Shown: positions 17,046 to 25,394 of the stretch, piece by piece
Layout of the letters: the number at the start of each line of letters is the position of its first letter
Position numbering within the stretch: the stretch's first letter is position 1
Assembly (NCBI GenBank): GCA_963835135.1
Contig: CAWIEF010000002.1
Span: forward strand, 186,001-250,000
Length of the DNA stretch: 64,000 nucleotides
Reading direction: 5' to 3'
From: JAVVHH01 sp963835135
GTDB taxonomy: Bacteria; Pseudomonadota; Alphaproteobacteria; Acetobacterales; Acetobacteraceae
Notes under the pieces: generated by a model
Seen by the model: the letters and a program-made list of their open reading frames with translations, nothing else
Database searches by the model: none
Told to the model about the DNA's origin: nothing
Made by a program: the position numbers and the translations under genes

Positions 17046-17450
17046 TCAGCGGTTGCGCGGCTTCGTCCCAAGCCCGATCTTCTTGGCCAGGGACGAGCGA
17101 TGTTGGGCGTAGTTGGGCGCGACCATCGGATAATCAGGCGGCAATTGCCACTTCTCGCGATAGTCTTCCGGCGTCATGTTGTATGATGTCTTGAGGTGCC
17201 GCTTCAGCATTTTCAGCTTCTTACCATCTTCCAGGCACACGATGTGATCCGGAAAGACGGACTTTCGCACCGGCACGGCGGGGGCTTGCTTCTCCGGGAC
17301 GACCTGCTCCCTACCCACGCCAGCGAGGGTGCGATAGACATCCTGGATCAGGGTGGGCAGGGTCTCGGCGCCGATCGCATTGTTCGACACGTGCGCCGAT
17401 ACGATCTGCGCAGTCAACTCGAGTACGTCTGTACTGCCCGGCTCAGCCAT
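17046..17450 (-). CDS. mucR: MucR/Ros-family transcriptional regulator
   Basis: A 134-residue regulator of the prokaryotic Ros/MucR zinc-finger type, which binds AT-rich promoter DNA and controls surface polysaccharide, motility and its own gene. The family core is VCLEDGKKLKMLKRHL followed by NMTPEDYREKW and YPMVAPNYAQHRSSLAKKIGLG. Of the usual metal ligands, Cys72, Asp75 and His85 are present, but the expected His four or five residues later is Ser89-Tyr90. The ATG at 17450 has AAGGGG upstream. It is divergent from a TusA-like gene across an AT-rich 96-base gap that could hold its own operator. Confidence 0.94.
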   Translation of the reverse strand: MAEPGSTDVLELTAQIVSAHVSNNAIGAETLPTLIQDVYRTLAGVGREQVVPEKQAPAVPVRKSVFPDHIVCLEDGKKLKMLKRHLKTSYNMTPEDYREKWQLPPDYPMVAPNYAQHRSSLAKKIGLGTKPRNR

Positions 17451-17546
17451 GGTCCACCCCTTCAACTAAATCCATGACTGGTTATATACTCTGCCAAACG
17501 ATCAGTCCGCAATCCAACGACGCCCGATTATTTACAAGGTCGGATT

Positions 17547-17801
17547 ATGCCGCAGACGATGATTCCAGTTTACAAAGCCGACACGAGCTTGGACATTACG
17601 CGCGATCACTGTCCAATGACCTATGTGCGGGTCAGACTAGCTCTCGACAGGATGAGCAGCGGCGCCGTTTTGCTTGTCTCGCTCGCCGGAGACGAGCCGA
17701 GGAGGAACGTTCCAATGGCTGCCGCGGACCAGGGCCACACGATCCTGGGCCAGGACGACGGCCCGGATGGGATCACCCTGCTTTGGATCCGAAAGGGATA
17801 G
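17547..17801 (+). CDS. TusA/SirA-like sulfur-carrier family protein
   Basis: An 84-residue protein with the two-layer fold pattern of TusA: LDITRDHCPMTYVRVRLALD, SGAVLLVSLAGDEP, then GHTILGQDDGPDGITLLWIRK. Cys22 sits where TusA has its active Cys, but the usual CPxP(x) motif is CPMT, a variant found in proteins of unknown role. It could pass persulfide sulfur or be a redox/regulatory relative. AAGG lies seven bases before the ATG. It is divergent from mucR and its 3' end overlaps the convergent rimI by 29 bases. Confidence 0.8.
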   Translation: MPQTMIPVYKADTSLDITRDHCPMTYVRVRLALDRMSSGAVLLVSLAGDEPRRNVPMAAADQGHTILGQDDGPDGITLLWIRKG

Positions 17802-18222
17802 TCGCGCAGAACACGAGCGCGTCGACCCGGCCCGGGTAATATCCCCGGCGCCGCCCCACTTCGACGAAGCCGCAGGCCTCGTACAGCGCGCGCGCCGCAT
17901 CGTTGCGCTCGGACACCTCCAGAAACATCATCCGCGCGCCACGAGCGGCCGCCTCGGTCAACGCGCAGACGACGAGGGACCTGCCGAGGCCGACCCGGCG
18001 CACCGTAGGGTCGACCGCGAGTGTCAGGATTTCGCTCTCGTCAGAGGCGGCCCGCGCAAGGATGAACCCCCCGGCTTCGGCGACGAAGCCGAACGCGCCG
18101 GGCAAACCGAGTTGCAACAGGATCGCGTCGGGGCCCCATCGCTCGCCCGGCGGGAAGCATGCAGCATGGATCGACGCCATCGGCGGGGCATACGCCGCGC
18201 TGGCCGGCTCGATCGGGCTCAA
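17773..18222 (-). CDS. rimI: ribosomal-protein-alanine N-acetyltransferase
   Basis: A 149-residue GNAT enzyme that acetylates the N-terminal alanine of ribosomal protein S18. The acetyl-CoA motif is LAVDPTVRRVGLGRSLV (about residues 68-84), followed by MMFLEVSERNDAARALYEACGF, the classic RimI signature. The start is a TTG that overlaps the tsaB stop (TTGA). Location directly after tsaB is the usual bacterial arrangement and supports the name over a general GNAT. Confidence 0.9.
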   Translation of the reverse strand: MSPIEPASAAYAPPMASIHAACFPPGERWGPDAILLQLGLPGAFGFVAEAGGFILARAASDESEILTLAVDPTVRRVGLGRSLVVCALTEAAARGARMMFLEVSERNDAARALYEACGFVEVGRRRGYYPGRVDALVFCATIPFGSKAG

Positions 18223-18830
18223 GCCGGCGCCGGACGCCCTGCGGCGCCCGGGCGTGCCGCAGGTGGATCGACGTAGATGGGGTGCGCGGGCGCCGTTCGG
18301 CCCGCCAGCGCCGCCCGCGCGATGCCGAGCGGCTCCGGCAGCGGCGCCGCCAGCAGCCGGATGTCCGCCCCCCGCTTCGCCAAGGCTTCGCCGACCAGGA
18401 GGGCCGCATCGCCGCCCAGCGCGACCGGGCCGTCCGGCAGCGGCAGCGCAGCGAGCCCGGCCGTCTCCACCGTGCCATCCCGTTCGATGAACACCCGTCC
18501 GCGCTTGCTGTCGACCGTCGCCCAGACGGGCAGGCCGTCGGGCGCCGACAGGGCCGCTCCGACCGTCACGCCCAGCACCGGCACCTCGGCGGCCAACCCC
18601 AGCCCGTGCGCGAGTGCGATCGATGCGCGCAACCCGGTGAAGCTGCCGGGGCCGACGATGACTGCGACCATGTCCAGCGAACGGCCGTGTCCGGCAAACA
18701 GCTCCGCCACGAGGGAGGGCAGTGCCGCCACGTCACCCTCGACCCGCCGCGCGTCGAGCAGCCGATCGTCGTCGACCAACCCGGCGGAGCAGGTCGCCAT
18801 GGAGGCGTCGAGCGTCAAGACGCGGGGCAT
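18219..18830 (-). CDS. tsaB: tRNA threonylcarbamoyladenosine synthesis protein TsaB
   Basis: Partner of TsaD and TsaE in making t6A37 of ANN-decoding tRNAs. The 203-residue ASKHA-fold protein begins VLTLDASMATCSAGLV and has the family signature VGPGSFTGLRASIALAHGLG at about 59-78, plus VWATVDSKRGRVF. It follows the nitroreductase gene with a nine-base gap and overlaps rimI by four bases. TsaB lacks catalytic metal residues, as here, and works as a scaffold. Confidence 0.94.
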   Translation of the reverse strand: MPRVLTLDASMATCSAGLVDDDRLLDARRVEGDVAALPSLVAELFAGHGRSLDMVAVIVGPGSFTGLRASIALAHGLGLAAEVPVLGVTVGAALSAPDGLPVWATVDSKRGRVFIERDGTVETAGLAALPLPDGPVALGGDAALLVGEALAKRGADIRLLAAPLPEPLGIARAALAGRTAPAHPIYVDPPAARPGAAGRPAPA

Positions 18831-18839
18831 CGGTCGTGC

Positions 18840-19421
18840 CTACAGGAGGCGGCACGCCTCGTCGAAGCCGAGCCGAGGCGAGCGCTGCCCTGCTTCGGCC
18901 GGGTCGCCATGGCCGAGGCAGACCAGGAAGTTGCTCTTCCATCCATCGGCCGCCAGGAATTCCTGATCGACCCGGTCGTTGTCGAACCCCGACATCGGGC
19001 CGCAATCCAGCCCCGAGGCGCGCGCCGCCATGATCAGGTAGGCGCCTTGCAGCGTCCCATTCCGCATCGCGGTGATCGACGCGAGCTCGTCGTTGCCAGC
19101 AAACCACGACCGCGCGTCGGCCTGCGGATAGAGGTATGGCAACTGCTCGTAGAACTCTGGGTCGGTCGCGACGATGGCGACCACCGGGGCGGCCATGGCC
19201 TTATCGACGTTGCCCGCCGACAGGGCCGGGCGTAACCGCTCCTTGGCCGCCGGCGTGCGCAAGAACAGGATCCGCGCCGGAGACGAGTTCGCCGAGGTCG
19301 GCCCCATCTTCATCAAGTCGTACACCGCGCGCAACTCGTCGTCGGACACCGGCTGCTCGAGCCAGCGGTAATGCGTGCGCGCGGTTCGAAACAGGGTGTC
19401 CAGACTACCCGGGTCGATCAA
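18840..19421 (-). CDS. nitroreductase, RutE/HadB-like (malonic semialdehyde reductase family)
   Basis: A 193-residue FMN-dependent nitroreductase-fold enzyme close to RutE: FRTARTHYRWLEQPVSDDEL, LMKMGPTSANSSPARI, APVVAIVATDPEFYEQLP and GLDCGPMSGFDNDRVD. RutE reduces malonic semialdehyde from pyrimidine breakdown, but no other rut gene is here, so that role is uncertain. The start is a TTG overlapping the nfuA stop (TTGA); no ATG or GTG fits before the conserved region. It is the second gene of nfuA-nitroreductase-tsaB-rimI. Confidence 0.86.
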   Translation of the reverse strand: MIDPGSLDTLFRTARTHYRWLEQPVSDDELRAVYDLMKMGPTSANSSPARILFLRTPAAKERLRPALSAGNVDKAMAAPVVAIVATDPEFYEQLPYLYPQADARSWFAGNDELASITAMRNGTLQGAYLIMAARASGLDCGPMSGFDNDRVDQEFLAADGWKSNFLVCLGHGDPAEAGQRSPRLGFDEACRLL

Positions 19422-19975
19422 AACTCGACCTGCTCCACCGCCACGACCTCGGGCACGTAATGCTTGAGCATGTTCTCGATCCCATGCTTCAGCGTGGCGC
19501 TCGAGGAGGGGCATCCGCTACAGGCGCCCTGCATGTGCAGCCGCACCACGCCGTCACGGTAGCCGCGGAACACGATGTCGCCGCCGTCGCCCGCCACCGC
19601 GGGACGGACCCGGGTGTCGAGCAGGTCCTTGATCTGGTCGACCACCTCCTGGTCTTCCGGGGCGACGTCCTCGGCGATCGCGTCGCCGTTGCCCTCGATG
19701 ACCGGCCGCTCGGCCACGAAGTGCTCCATCAACGCGCCGAGCACCTGCGGCCGCAGCGTCGCCCAGTCGGCGAGATCGGACTTCGTGATCGTCACGAAGT
19801 CACCGCCGAGGAAGACGCGCGCGACCCCGGATAGGCCGAAGAGCGACTGCGCGAGCGGGCTGCGGCCGGCGAGGTCGGGGCCGGCGAAGTCGGCCGTGCC
19901 GGACGGCATCACGTCGCGACCGGGCAGGAACTTCAAAGTCGCCGGGTTGGGTGTGCCCTCGGTCTCGATGAACAT
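19418..19975 (-). CDS. nfuA: NfuA/NifU-family iron-sulfur carrier
   Basis: A 185-residue protein with an N-terminal Nfu_N domain (TEGTPNPATLKFLPG) and a C-terminal NifU-like domain (VRPAVAGDGGDIVFRGY) holding the CSGC motif that binds a [4Fe-4S] cluster. It delivers clusters to target enzymes in the cytoplasm; the MiaB gene, a known client type, is near. The ATG at 19975 has GAAAGG upstream. It is divergent from the 5'-nucleotidase with an 88-base gap. Confidence 0.94.
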   Translation of the reverse strand: MFIETEGTPNPATLKFLPGRDVMPSGTADFAGPDLAGRSPLAQSLFGLSGVARVFLGGDFVTITKSDLADWATLRPQVLGALMEHFVAERPVIEGNGDAIAEDVAPEDQEVVDQIKDLLDTRVRPAVAGDGGDIVFRGYRDGVVRLHMQGACSGCPSSSATLKHGIENMLKHYVPEVVAVEQVEF

Positions 19976-20063
19976 GGCATGGAACCTTTCAGAACGTGGC
20001 CGAACATTTGGCCAGCCGGAGGGGCGGTGCAAGAGCGGTGATGAATTGTGCTATGCCTGCCGC

Positions 20064-21575
20064 ATGGATCTGACCCGCCGCGCACTCCTTGGGGCGGCCG
20101 GCACGCTGCCACTAATGCGGGTGGCGCATACGGCCGAAGCGACGCCGGCCTACCGGCTGACCCTCCTTCATCTAAACGATTTCCATTCGCGGCATGAACC
20201 GGTCAACGTCCGCGCGCTCTCCTGCACCGGCGGCGACGGCTGCTTCGGCGGCAGCGCGCGGCTCGCGACGGCGATCCGGGCCCAGCGGGAGGCGGCGCAG
20301 TCGGCTGGCCGGACCGTCGTGCTGCTCGATGGCGGCGACCAGTTCCAGGGCAGCCTGTTCTTTACAAAGTACCATGGGATGGCCGAGTTGGCCGTCCAGC
20401 ACGCCGTCGGCATCGACGCGATGGCGGTCGGCAACCACGAGTTCGACCGGGGGCCGGCGGTGCTCGCGGCCTACGCCGAAGCCGCACGGTTCCCACTGGT
20501 GACCAGCAACGTGGATGCGGCCGGCGAACCGGCGCTGGCCGGCCGGTTGCGCCCCTGGGCCGTCCTCGAGCGCGGCGGGTTGAAGCTTGGGCTCGTCGGG
20601 CTGACGACGCTGGAGACGCCGACCGGGTCATCGCCCGGCCGGACCGTGCGGTTCGAGCCGCCAGGACCGGCGCTCGAGCGGGCCATCGCAGGCGTGCGGG
20701 CCCAGGGTGCGCAGATTGTCGTGCTGCTGTCGCATATGGGGGTGCTGTTCGACCGTGCGCTCGACGTCGCAGGCGTCACGGTCGTCATCGGCGGGCACTC
20801 GCACACGCTGCTGTCCGACACCGAGCCCGGCGCGTTCGCGCCCGACGCGCAGCCCAACCCGGGCGGAGCCCTAGTCATGCAAGCCGGCGCCTATGGCCGA
20901 TATCTCGGGCGGCTGGACCTCGATCTGGCAGCCGATGGCAGCGTGCTCGCGCATGGGGGCGACTGCGTCCATGTCGGGCTGGACGTGCCGGACGACCGGG
21001 AGGTGGCCACCATCGTCGCGCGGTTCGCCGCGCCCCTCGACGCGTTCCGGCACGAGATCGTCGCCACGCTTCCCGAGGCGCTCGACATCTCGACCTGCCG
21101 GTTCACCCAGTGTGCGATCGGGCAGTCGATCGCGGCTGCGATGCTCGCGACGGCCCATGGCGGGCAGGTCGCGCTGATGAATGCGGGTGGCATAAGGACC
21201 GGGTTGCCGGCAGGAGCGGTGAGCCGCGGCCAGATTCTGGAGGCGCTGCCGTTCGGCAACACGGTTGCCACGGTCCAAGTGACGGGCGCCGATCTCGAGG
21301 CTGCGCTGCGGCATGGGCTCAGCCAACTCGGCCGCGGCGGGTTCCCGCAATGGGCCGGCTTGCGCCTGGCGGGCATCGGCTTCGAGGTGCAGACCGCCGA
21401 CGGCTGGGCGCCGCTCGACCCGGCCGCGCACTACTTGGTCGTGACCAACAATTTCATCCGCAACGGCGGCGATGGCTACGTCATGTTCCGCGACCGGGGG
21501 ATCGCCGCCTACGATAACGGGCCGGGCCTGGACGACGTCTTCGTCGACGCGCTGGCATCATCAGGCCCGCGTTAG
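20064..21575 (+). CDS. secreted 5'-nucleotidase / metallophosphatase
   Basis: A 503-residue two-domain nucleotidase of the UshA/YfkN type. The N-terminus MDLTRRALLGAAG looks like a twin-arginine signal, implying export of a folded, metal-loaded enzyme to the periplasm. The metallophosphatase motifs are LNDFH (37-41), GDQFQG (91-96), GNHEFD (123-128) and GGHSH near 241. The C-terminal 5-nucleotidase domain has MNAGGIRTGLPAG and EALPFGNTV, and closes with NFIRNGGDGYVMF. It likely releases nucleoside and phosphate from external nucleotides. It lies alone between two minus-strand operons. Confidence 0.93.
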   Translation: MDLTRRALLGAAGTLPLMRVAHTAEATPAYRLTLLHLNDFHSRHEPVNVRALSCTGGDGCFGGSARLATAIRAQREAAQSAGRTVVLLDGGDQFQGSLFFTKYHGMAELAVQHAVGIDAMAVGNHEFDRGPAVLAAYAEAARFPLVTSNVDAAGEPALAGRLRPWAVLERGGLKLGLVGLTTLETPTGSSPGRTVRFEPPGPALERAIAGVRAQGAQIVVLLSHMGVLFDRALDVAGVTVVIGGHSHTLLSDTEPGAFAPDAQPNPGGALVMQAGAYGRYLGRLDLDLAADGSVLAHGGDCVHVGLDVPDDREVATIVARFAAPLDAFRHEIVATLPEALDISTCRFTQCAIGQSIAAAMLATAHGGQVALMNAGGIRTGLPAGAVSRGQILEALPFGNTVATVQVTGADLEAALRHGLSQLGRGGFPQWAGLRLAGIGFEVQTADGWAPLDPAAHYLVVTNNFIRNGGDGYVMFRDRGIAAYDNGPGLDDVFVDALASSGPR

Positions 21576-21577
21576 GC

Positions 21578-22459
21578 CTACTCGGCGGCCTGTTTGAGGT
21601 TGTGCCGGGTGCGGATGCGGCGGATGCGGCGGGCGTCGGCTTCTAGGATGCGGAATTCCAGGCCGCTCGGGTGGCTGACGACCTCGCCGCGCGTGGGCAC
21701 CCTACCGGCGATGGTGAACACCAGGCCGCCGACCGTATCGATGTCGGCGGCCCGCTCGTCTTCGGTGAGCACCGTGCCGAGCCGCCCCTCGAACGCCTCG
21801 ATCGACAGCCGCGCGTCGATGTCGAGCGCGCCGTCCGGCCGCTCGACGATCAGGGGCACGGCCACCTCGTCGTGCTCGTCGGCGATGTCGCCGACGATCT
21901 CCTCGACGAGGTCCTCGATCGTGACGAGGCCATCGATGCCGCCGTATTCGTCGATGACGAGCGCGAGATGCACCCGGGCCTGACGCATCTGCAGGAGCAG
22001 ATCGAGGATGGGGACCTGCGGCGCCACCATCAGCGGCCGCCGCAGGATCGGCTCGAGCTGGAACTGCTCGGGCCGGCCGACATAGCCGAATACGTCCTTG
22101 ATGTGGACCATGCCGACGATTTCGTCGAGCTGCTCGCGATAGACCGGGAGGCGGGAGTGCCCCTCGAGCCGGATCTTGGCGAGCAGTTGCTCGAGCGAAA
22201 GATCGACCGGGATCGCCACGATATCCGCCCGCGGCACCATGACGTCGTTGGCCGCCCTCCCGCGCAGCCGCAGCACGTTGGCGAGCAGCACGCGCTCCTG
22301 CCGGTCTAGCTCGGGCAGCACGCCTTCGGCATGGACCTGGTCGGCCGATTGCTGCACCAACTCGGCGATGCTGTCGCGGACATTGTGCTCGGCCCCCCGT
22401 CCGAGCCACATGCGCATGCGGCCCAGCATGCCGCCCCGCTGCATCGATTGCATGCTCAT
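21578..22459 (-). CDS. corC: CorC/HlyC-family CBS-domain protein
   Basis: A 293-residue cytoplasmic protein with two CBS domains (MVPRADIVAIPVD at about 74-86 and a second around DEYGGIDGLVTIEDLVEEIV) and a C-terminal CorC/HlyC transporter-associated domain. Members assist Mg2+/Co2+ efflux, and alphaproteobacterial ones stand between ybeY and lnt; here lnt is not adjacent. The start overlaps the ybeY stop (ATGA). There is no DUF21 membrane domain, so it is the soluble type. Confidence 0.93.
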   Translation of the reverse strand: MSMQSMQRGGMLGRMRMWLGRGAEHNVRDSIAELVQQSADQVHAEGVLPELDRQERVLLANVLRLRGRAANDVMVPRADIVAIPVDLSLEQLLAKIRLEGHSRLPVYREQLDEIVGMVHIKDVFGYVGRPEQFQLEPILRRPLMVAPQVPILDLLLQMRQARVHLALVIDEYGGIDGLVTIEDLVEEIVGDIADEHDEVAVPLIVERPDGALDIDARLSIEAFEGRLGTVLTEDERAADIDTVGGLVFTIAGRVPTRGEVVSHPSGLEFRILEADARRIRRIRTRHNLKQAAE

Positions 22460-22911
22460 GCCGGCCGCCACGGGTTGGGCACGCCGATGCGATGCAGCAG
22501 GCGCGCTTCTTCCATCTCCATGCGGCGGGCGTAGGCAGGATCGTCATGCTCGTGGCCGCGCAGGTGCAGGGCACCGTGTACGATCAGATGGGCCAAGTGA
22601 TGGGCCATCCGGCGGCCCTGGACCTTGGCTTCGCGCCGGACCACGCCCAACGCGAGCGCGATGTCGCCGCTCTCGAAGGTGAGGACGTTCGTAGGCTTGT
22701 TGCGGCCGCGGTGCTGGGCGTTGAGCCGCTGCACCGTCAGGTCGGAGGCGAGGAGAATGGTCCCGGCGCCTCCGGCGACCCGGGCGGCCCGGCGCGCGAT
22801 CCGCTCGACACCGGGGACGAAGGCGCGCCACCGCCGGTCGTCGACGATGATGTCTGGCGTCGTATCTGGCCCCGCCGCGAGGGCGGGGCCGCGTCTACTG
22901 TCCGGGTCCAT
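22456..22911 (-). CDS. ybeY: endoribonuclease YbeY
   Basis: A 151-residue single-strand endoribonuclease needed for 16S rRNA 3' end maturation and ribosome quality control. The zinc site H-x3-H-x5-H is in HGALHLRGHEH, and the family segment NVLTFESGDIAL is present. The ATG at 22911 lies within the last codons of phoH (17-base overlap). It belongs to the conserved miaB-phoH-ybeY-corC series. Confidence 0.95.
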   Translation of the reverse strand: MDPDSRRGPALAAGPDTTPDIIVDDRRWRAFVPGVERIARRAARVAGGAGTILLASDLTVQRLNAQHRGRNKPTNVLTFESGDIALALGVVRREAKVQGRRMAHHLAHLIVHGALHLRGHEHDDPAYARRMEMEEARLLHRIGVPNPWRPA

Positions 22912-23950
22912 GGTGTGAGAGGGCCGTATCCTGTTTGGCGTCCTGCCGCGCATCGGTGCGGGCTTGTGCGCGCTGGTCATACGCGTCGACGATCGCCGCG
23001 ACCAGGGGGTGGCGCACGACATCGCGGGCGCCGAAGCGCGTGATGCCGATCCCGGGGAGGCCTTCGACCGTATCGAGCGCGTCGCGCAGGCCGCTGCGTT
23101 GGCCGGAGGGCAGATCGACCTGGCTGAGATCGCCGGTGATCACCATGCGGGTGCCCTCGCCCATGCGGGTGAGGAACATCTTCATCTGAACCGGGGTGGT
23201 GTTCTGCGCCTCGTCGAGGATCACGAACGCGTGAGCCAACGTCCGGCCGCGCATGAAGGCGAGCGGCGCGACTTCGATCTCGCCGGTGCCCATACGGCGG
23301 ATCACCTGATCGCCCGGCATCATGTCGTGCAGCGCATCGTAAAGCGGCCGCAGATAGGGATCGACCTTCTCCTTGAGGTCGCCGGGCAAGAAGCCCAGGC
23401 GTTCGCCGGCCTCCACCGCCGGGCGGGACAGGACGATCCGGTCGACCTTGCCGGCCTGCAGCAGCATCACGCCCTGCGCGACCGCCAGATACGTTTTGCC
23501 GGTGCCGGCCGGTCCGATGGCGAACACCATCTCGTTCTTGGCCAGCATCTCCATGTAGGCCGCCTGCTTGGGCGAGCGCGGGCCGACAGCGCCCCGCTTG
23601 GTCAGGATCGCCGGCAGGTCAGCCAGCGGCAGCCGCGGGTCGCCGATCGTGTCGGCCATGCGGATCGCGGTATCGACATCGGCGCGGGAGATGCCCTTGC
23701 CCGTCTCGAGCCGCTTGTAGAGCGCGTTCAGGGCTTGCTCGGCGGCCTGCACCTTTTCCGTGTCGCCGTTGATCGCCACCCGGTTGCCGCGCGCAGACAG
23801 GCGGACCTGCAATCCCTGTTCGAGCCGGACGAGGTTCCGGTCGTGATCACCGAGAAGCAGCGGCAGCAACGCATTGTCGCCGAATTGCAGGGTCACCGCC
23901 TTCTGGGGGCGGTGGGATGCGGGTGCCGGGTCGGCGACGATGATGTTCAA
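22895..23950 (-). CDS. phoH: PhoH-like ATPase (YbeZ)
   Basis: A 351-residue P-loop ATPase with Walker A GPAGTGKT at 146-153 and Walker B VILDEAQN, in the RecD-like helicase fold; it works with YbeY in rRNA processing. A KH-like N-terminal part (residues 40-80) is typical of the YbeZ type. The start is a TTG that overlaps the miaB stop (TTGA); no ATG or GTG is in frame before the conserved part. The final 15 residues are rich in Asp, Gln and His. Confidence 0.94.
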   Translation of the reverse strand: MNIIVADPAPASHRPQKAVTLQFGDNALLPLLLGDHDRNLVRLEQGLQVRLSARGNRVAINGDTEKVQAAEQALNALYKRLETGKGISRADVDTAIRMADTIGDPRLPLADLPAILTKRGAVGPRSPKQAAYMEMLAKNEMVFAIGPAGTGKTYLAVAQGVMLLQAGKVDRIVLSRPAVEAGERLGFLPGDLKEKVDPYLRPLYDALHDMMPGDQVIRRMGTGEIEVAPLAFMRGRTLAHAFVILDEAQNTTPVQMKMFLTRMGEGTRMVITGDLSQVDLPSGQRSGLRDALDTVEGLPGIGITRFGARDVVRHPLVAAIVDAYDQRAQARTDARQDAKQDTALSHHGPGQ

Positions 23951-25305
23951 GCGAGCATCTTCTCCAGATCGAGGGTTCCAAGCAGAGAGTTGGGGCGGGC
24001 ACCGACGATGCGCACTCCCGTTTCCGATCCAATCAGCGCGAGCGGACCAGGAACATGCACCGGCTGCAGATAGGGCGTGCGGCCGGAGAGTTGACCGGGC
24101 TTGCGGCCCGGGCCGGTGAACAGGACGGGGAGGGTCAGTCCCTCGGTCCGGAGATTGAACGTTTGCTGCTGCTCGCGCAGGAGCGCGAGCAGTTCCTGGA
24201 GCCGGGCATCCTTGACGGCCTCGGCAACCTGGCCCGGCGCACCGGATGCCGGCGTACCCGGGCGTGGCGAATAGGTAAAGCTGAACGCCTGCGCAAAGCC
24301 CACCCGGCGCACGAGGTCGAGCGTCGCCTTGAAGTCGGCGTCCGTCTCGCCGGGGTGACCGACGATGAAGTCGGACGAGAGGGCCATGTCGGGCCGGGCG
24401 GCCCTCAGCCGGTCGACCAGCCGCAGATAGTCCTCGGCGGTATGCTTGCGGTTCATGGCGGCGAGCATCCGATCCGATCCGGACTGCACCGGCAGGTGCA
24501 GGAACGGCATCAGCGCCGGTACGTCGCGATGGGCCGCGATTAGGCTGTCCGTCGTGTCGCGCGGGTGCGACGTCGTGTAACGCAGCCGCAGCAGGCCCGG
24601 CAGAGCGGCCAGCGCCCGGATGAGCTGCGCGAAGTCCCAGGTGCCGCCATCGGGCCCCGCCCCGTGCCAGGCATTCACGTTCTGCCCGAGCAGCGTGATC
24701 TCCCGCGCGCCCCCGGCCACAAGGCGGCGAGCCTCGGCGATAACGGAGGCAGCCGGCCGGCTGCTCTCGGCGCCGCGCGTGTACGGCACCACGCAGAAGG
24801 AGCAGAACTTGTCGCACCCCTCCTGCACGGTCAGGAATGCGGTGACGCCCTGCGGCGCGACCGTCTCCGGCAGATGGTCGAATTTGTCCTCGACCGGGAA
24901 GTCCGTCTCGATGACCGAGCCGCCCGCCCGGGCCGCCCGGGCGACCATCTCGGGCAATCTATGGTAGGTTTGCGGCCCCAGCACGATGTCGACGTACGGC
25001 GCCCGGGCCAGGATCTCCGCCCCTTCGGCCTGCGCGACGCAGCCGGCCACGGCGAGCACCGTCTTGCGTCCTGCGGCCTCCCGCGCCTGCTTGATCACGC
25101 GCAGACGGCCCAACTCGGAAAACACCTTCTCCTCCGCGCGCTCACGGATATGGCAGGTATTGAGGATGACCATGTCGGCATCGTCCGGCAGGGGCGTTGG
25201 CCGGTAGCCGAGCGGCGCCAGGACGTCCGCCATCCGGCCGCTGTCATAGACATTCATCTGACAGCCCCAGGTGATCACATGCAAAAGCTTGGCAGACCCA
25301 CTCAC
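23947..25305 (-). CDS. miaB: tRNA-2-methylthio-N6-dimethylallyladenosine synthase
   Basis: Radical-SAM methylthiotransferase that modifies i6A37 of tRNAs. The 452-residue protein has the UPF0004 domain with Cys15, Cys51 and Cys89 for the auxiliary cluster, the radical-SAM CxxxCxxC at 164-171 (GCDKFCSFC), and a C-terminal TRAM domain starting around GLTLPVLFTG. It is first of the miaB-phoH-ybeY-corC operon, 89 bases after the acyltransferase gene. Cluster supply may involve NfuA, encoded nearby. Confidence 0.97.
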   Translation of the reverse strand: MSGSAKLLHVITWGCQMNVYDSGRMADVLAPLGYRPTPLPDDADMVILNTCHIRERAEEKVFSELGRLRVIKQAREAAGRKTVLAVAGCVAQAEGAEILARAPYVDIVLGPQTYHRLPEMVARAARAGGSVIETDFPVEDKFDHLPETVAPQGVTAFLTVQEGCDKFCSFCVVPYTRGAESSRPAASVIAEARRLVAGGAREITLLGQNVNAWHGAGPDGGTWDFAQLIRALAALPGLLRLRYTTSHPRDTTDSLIAAHRDVPALMPFLHLPVQSGSDRMLAAMNRKHTAEDYLRLVDRLRAARPDMALSSDFIVGHPGETDADFKATLDLVRRVGFAQAFSFTYSPRPGTPASGAPGQVAEAVKDARLQELLALLREQQQTFNLRTEGLTLPVLFTGPGRKPGQLSGRTPYLQPVHVPGPLALIGSETGVRIVGARPNSLLGTLDLEKMLA

Positions 25306-25394
25306 AATGTCCCGATCCCTCGCACCAACGGTGGGTGGATGCGGCGGGGCGGGGCGGGGGTCAAGCGCGCGTGCTGCAGGGGCGTCCGTATCGG

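Noticed and set aside
18840..19421. Complete pyrimidine (rut) degradation operon suggested by the RutE-like protein
   Set aside because: No other rut gene is nearby; the gene sits in an nfuA-tsaB-rimI operon, so the pathway cannot be claimed.
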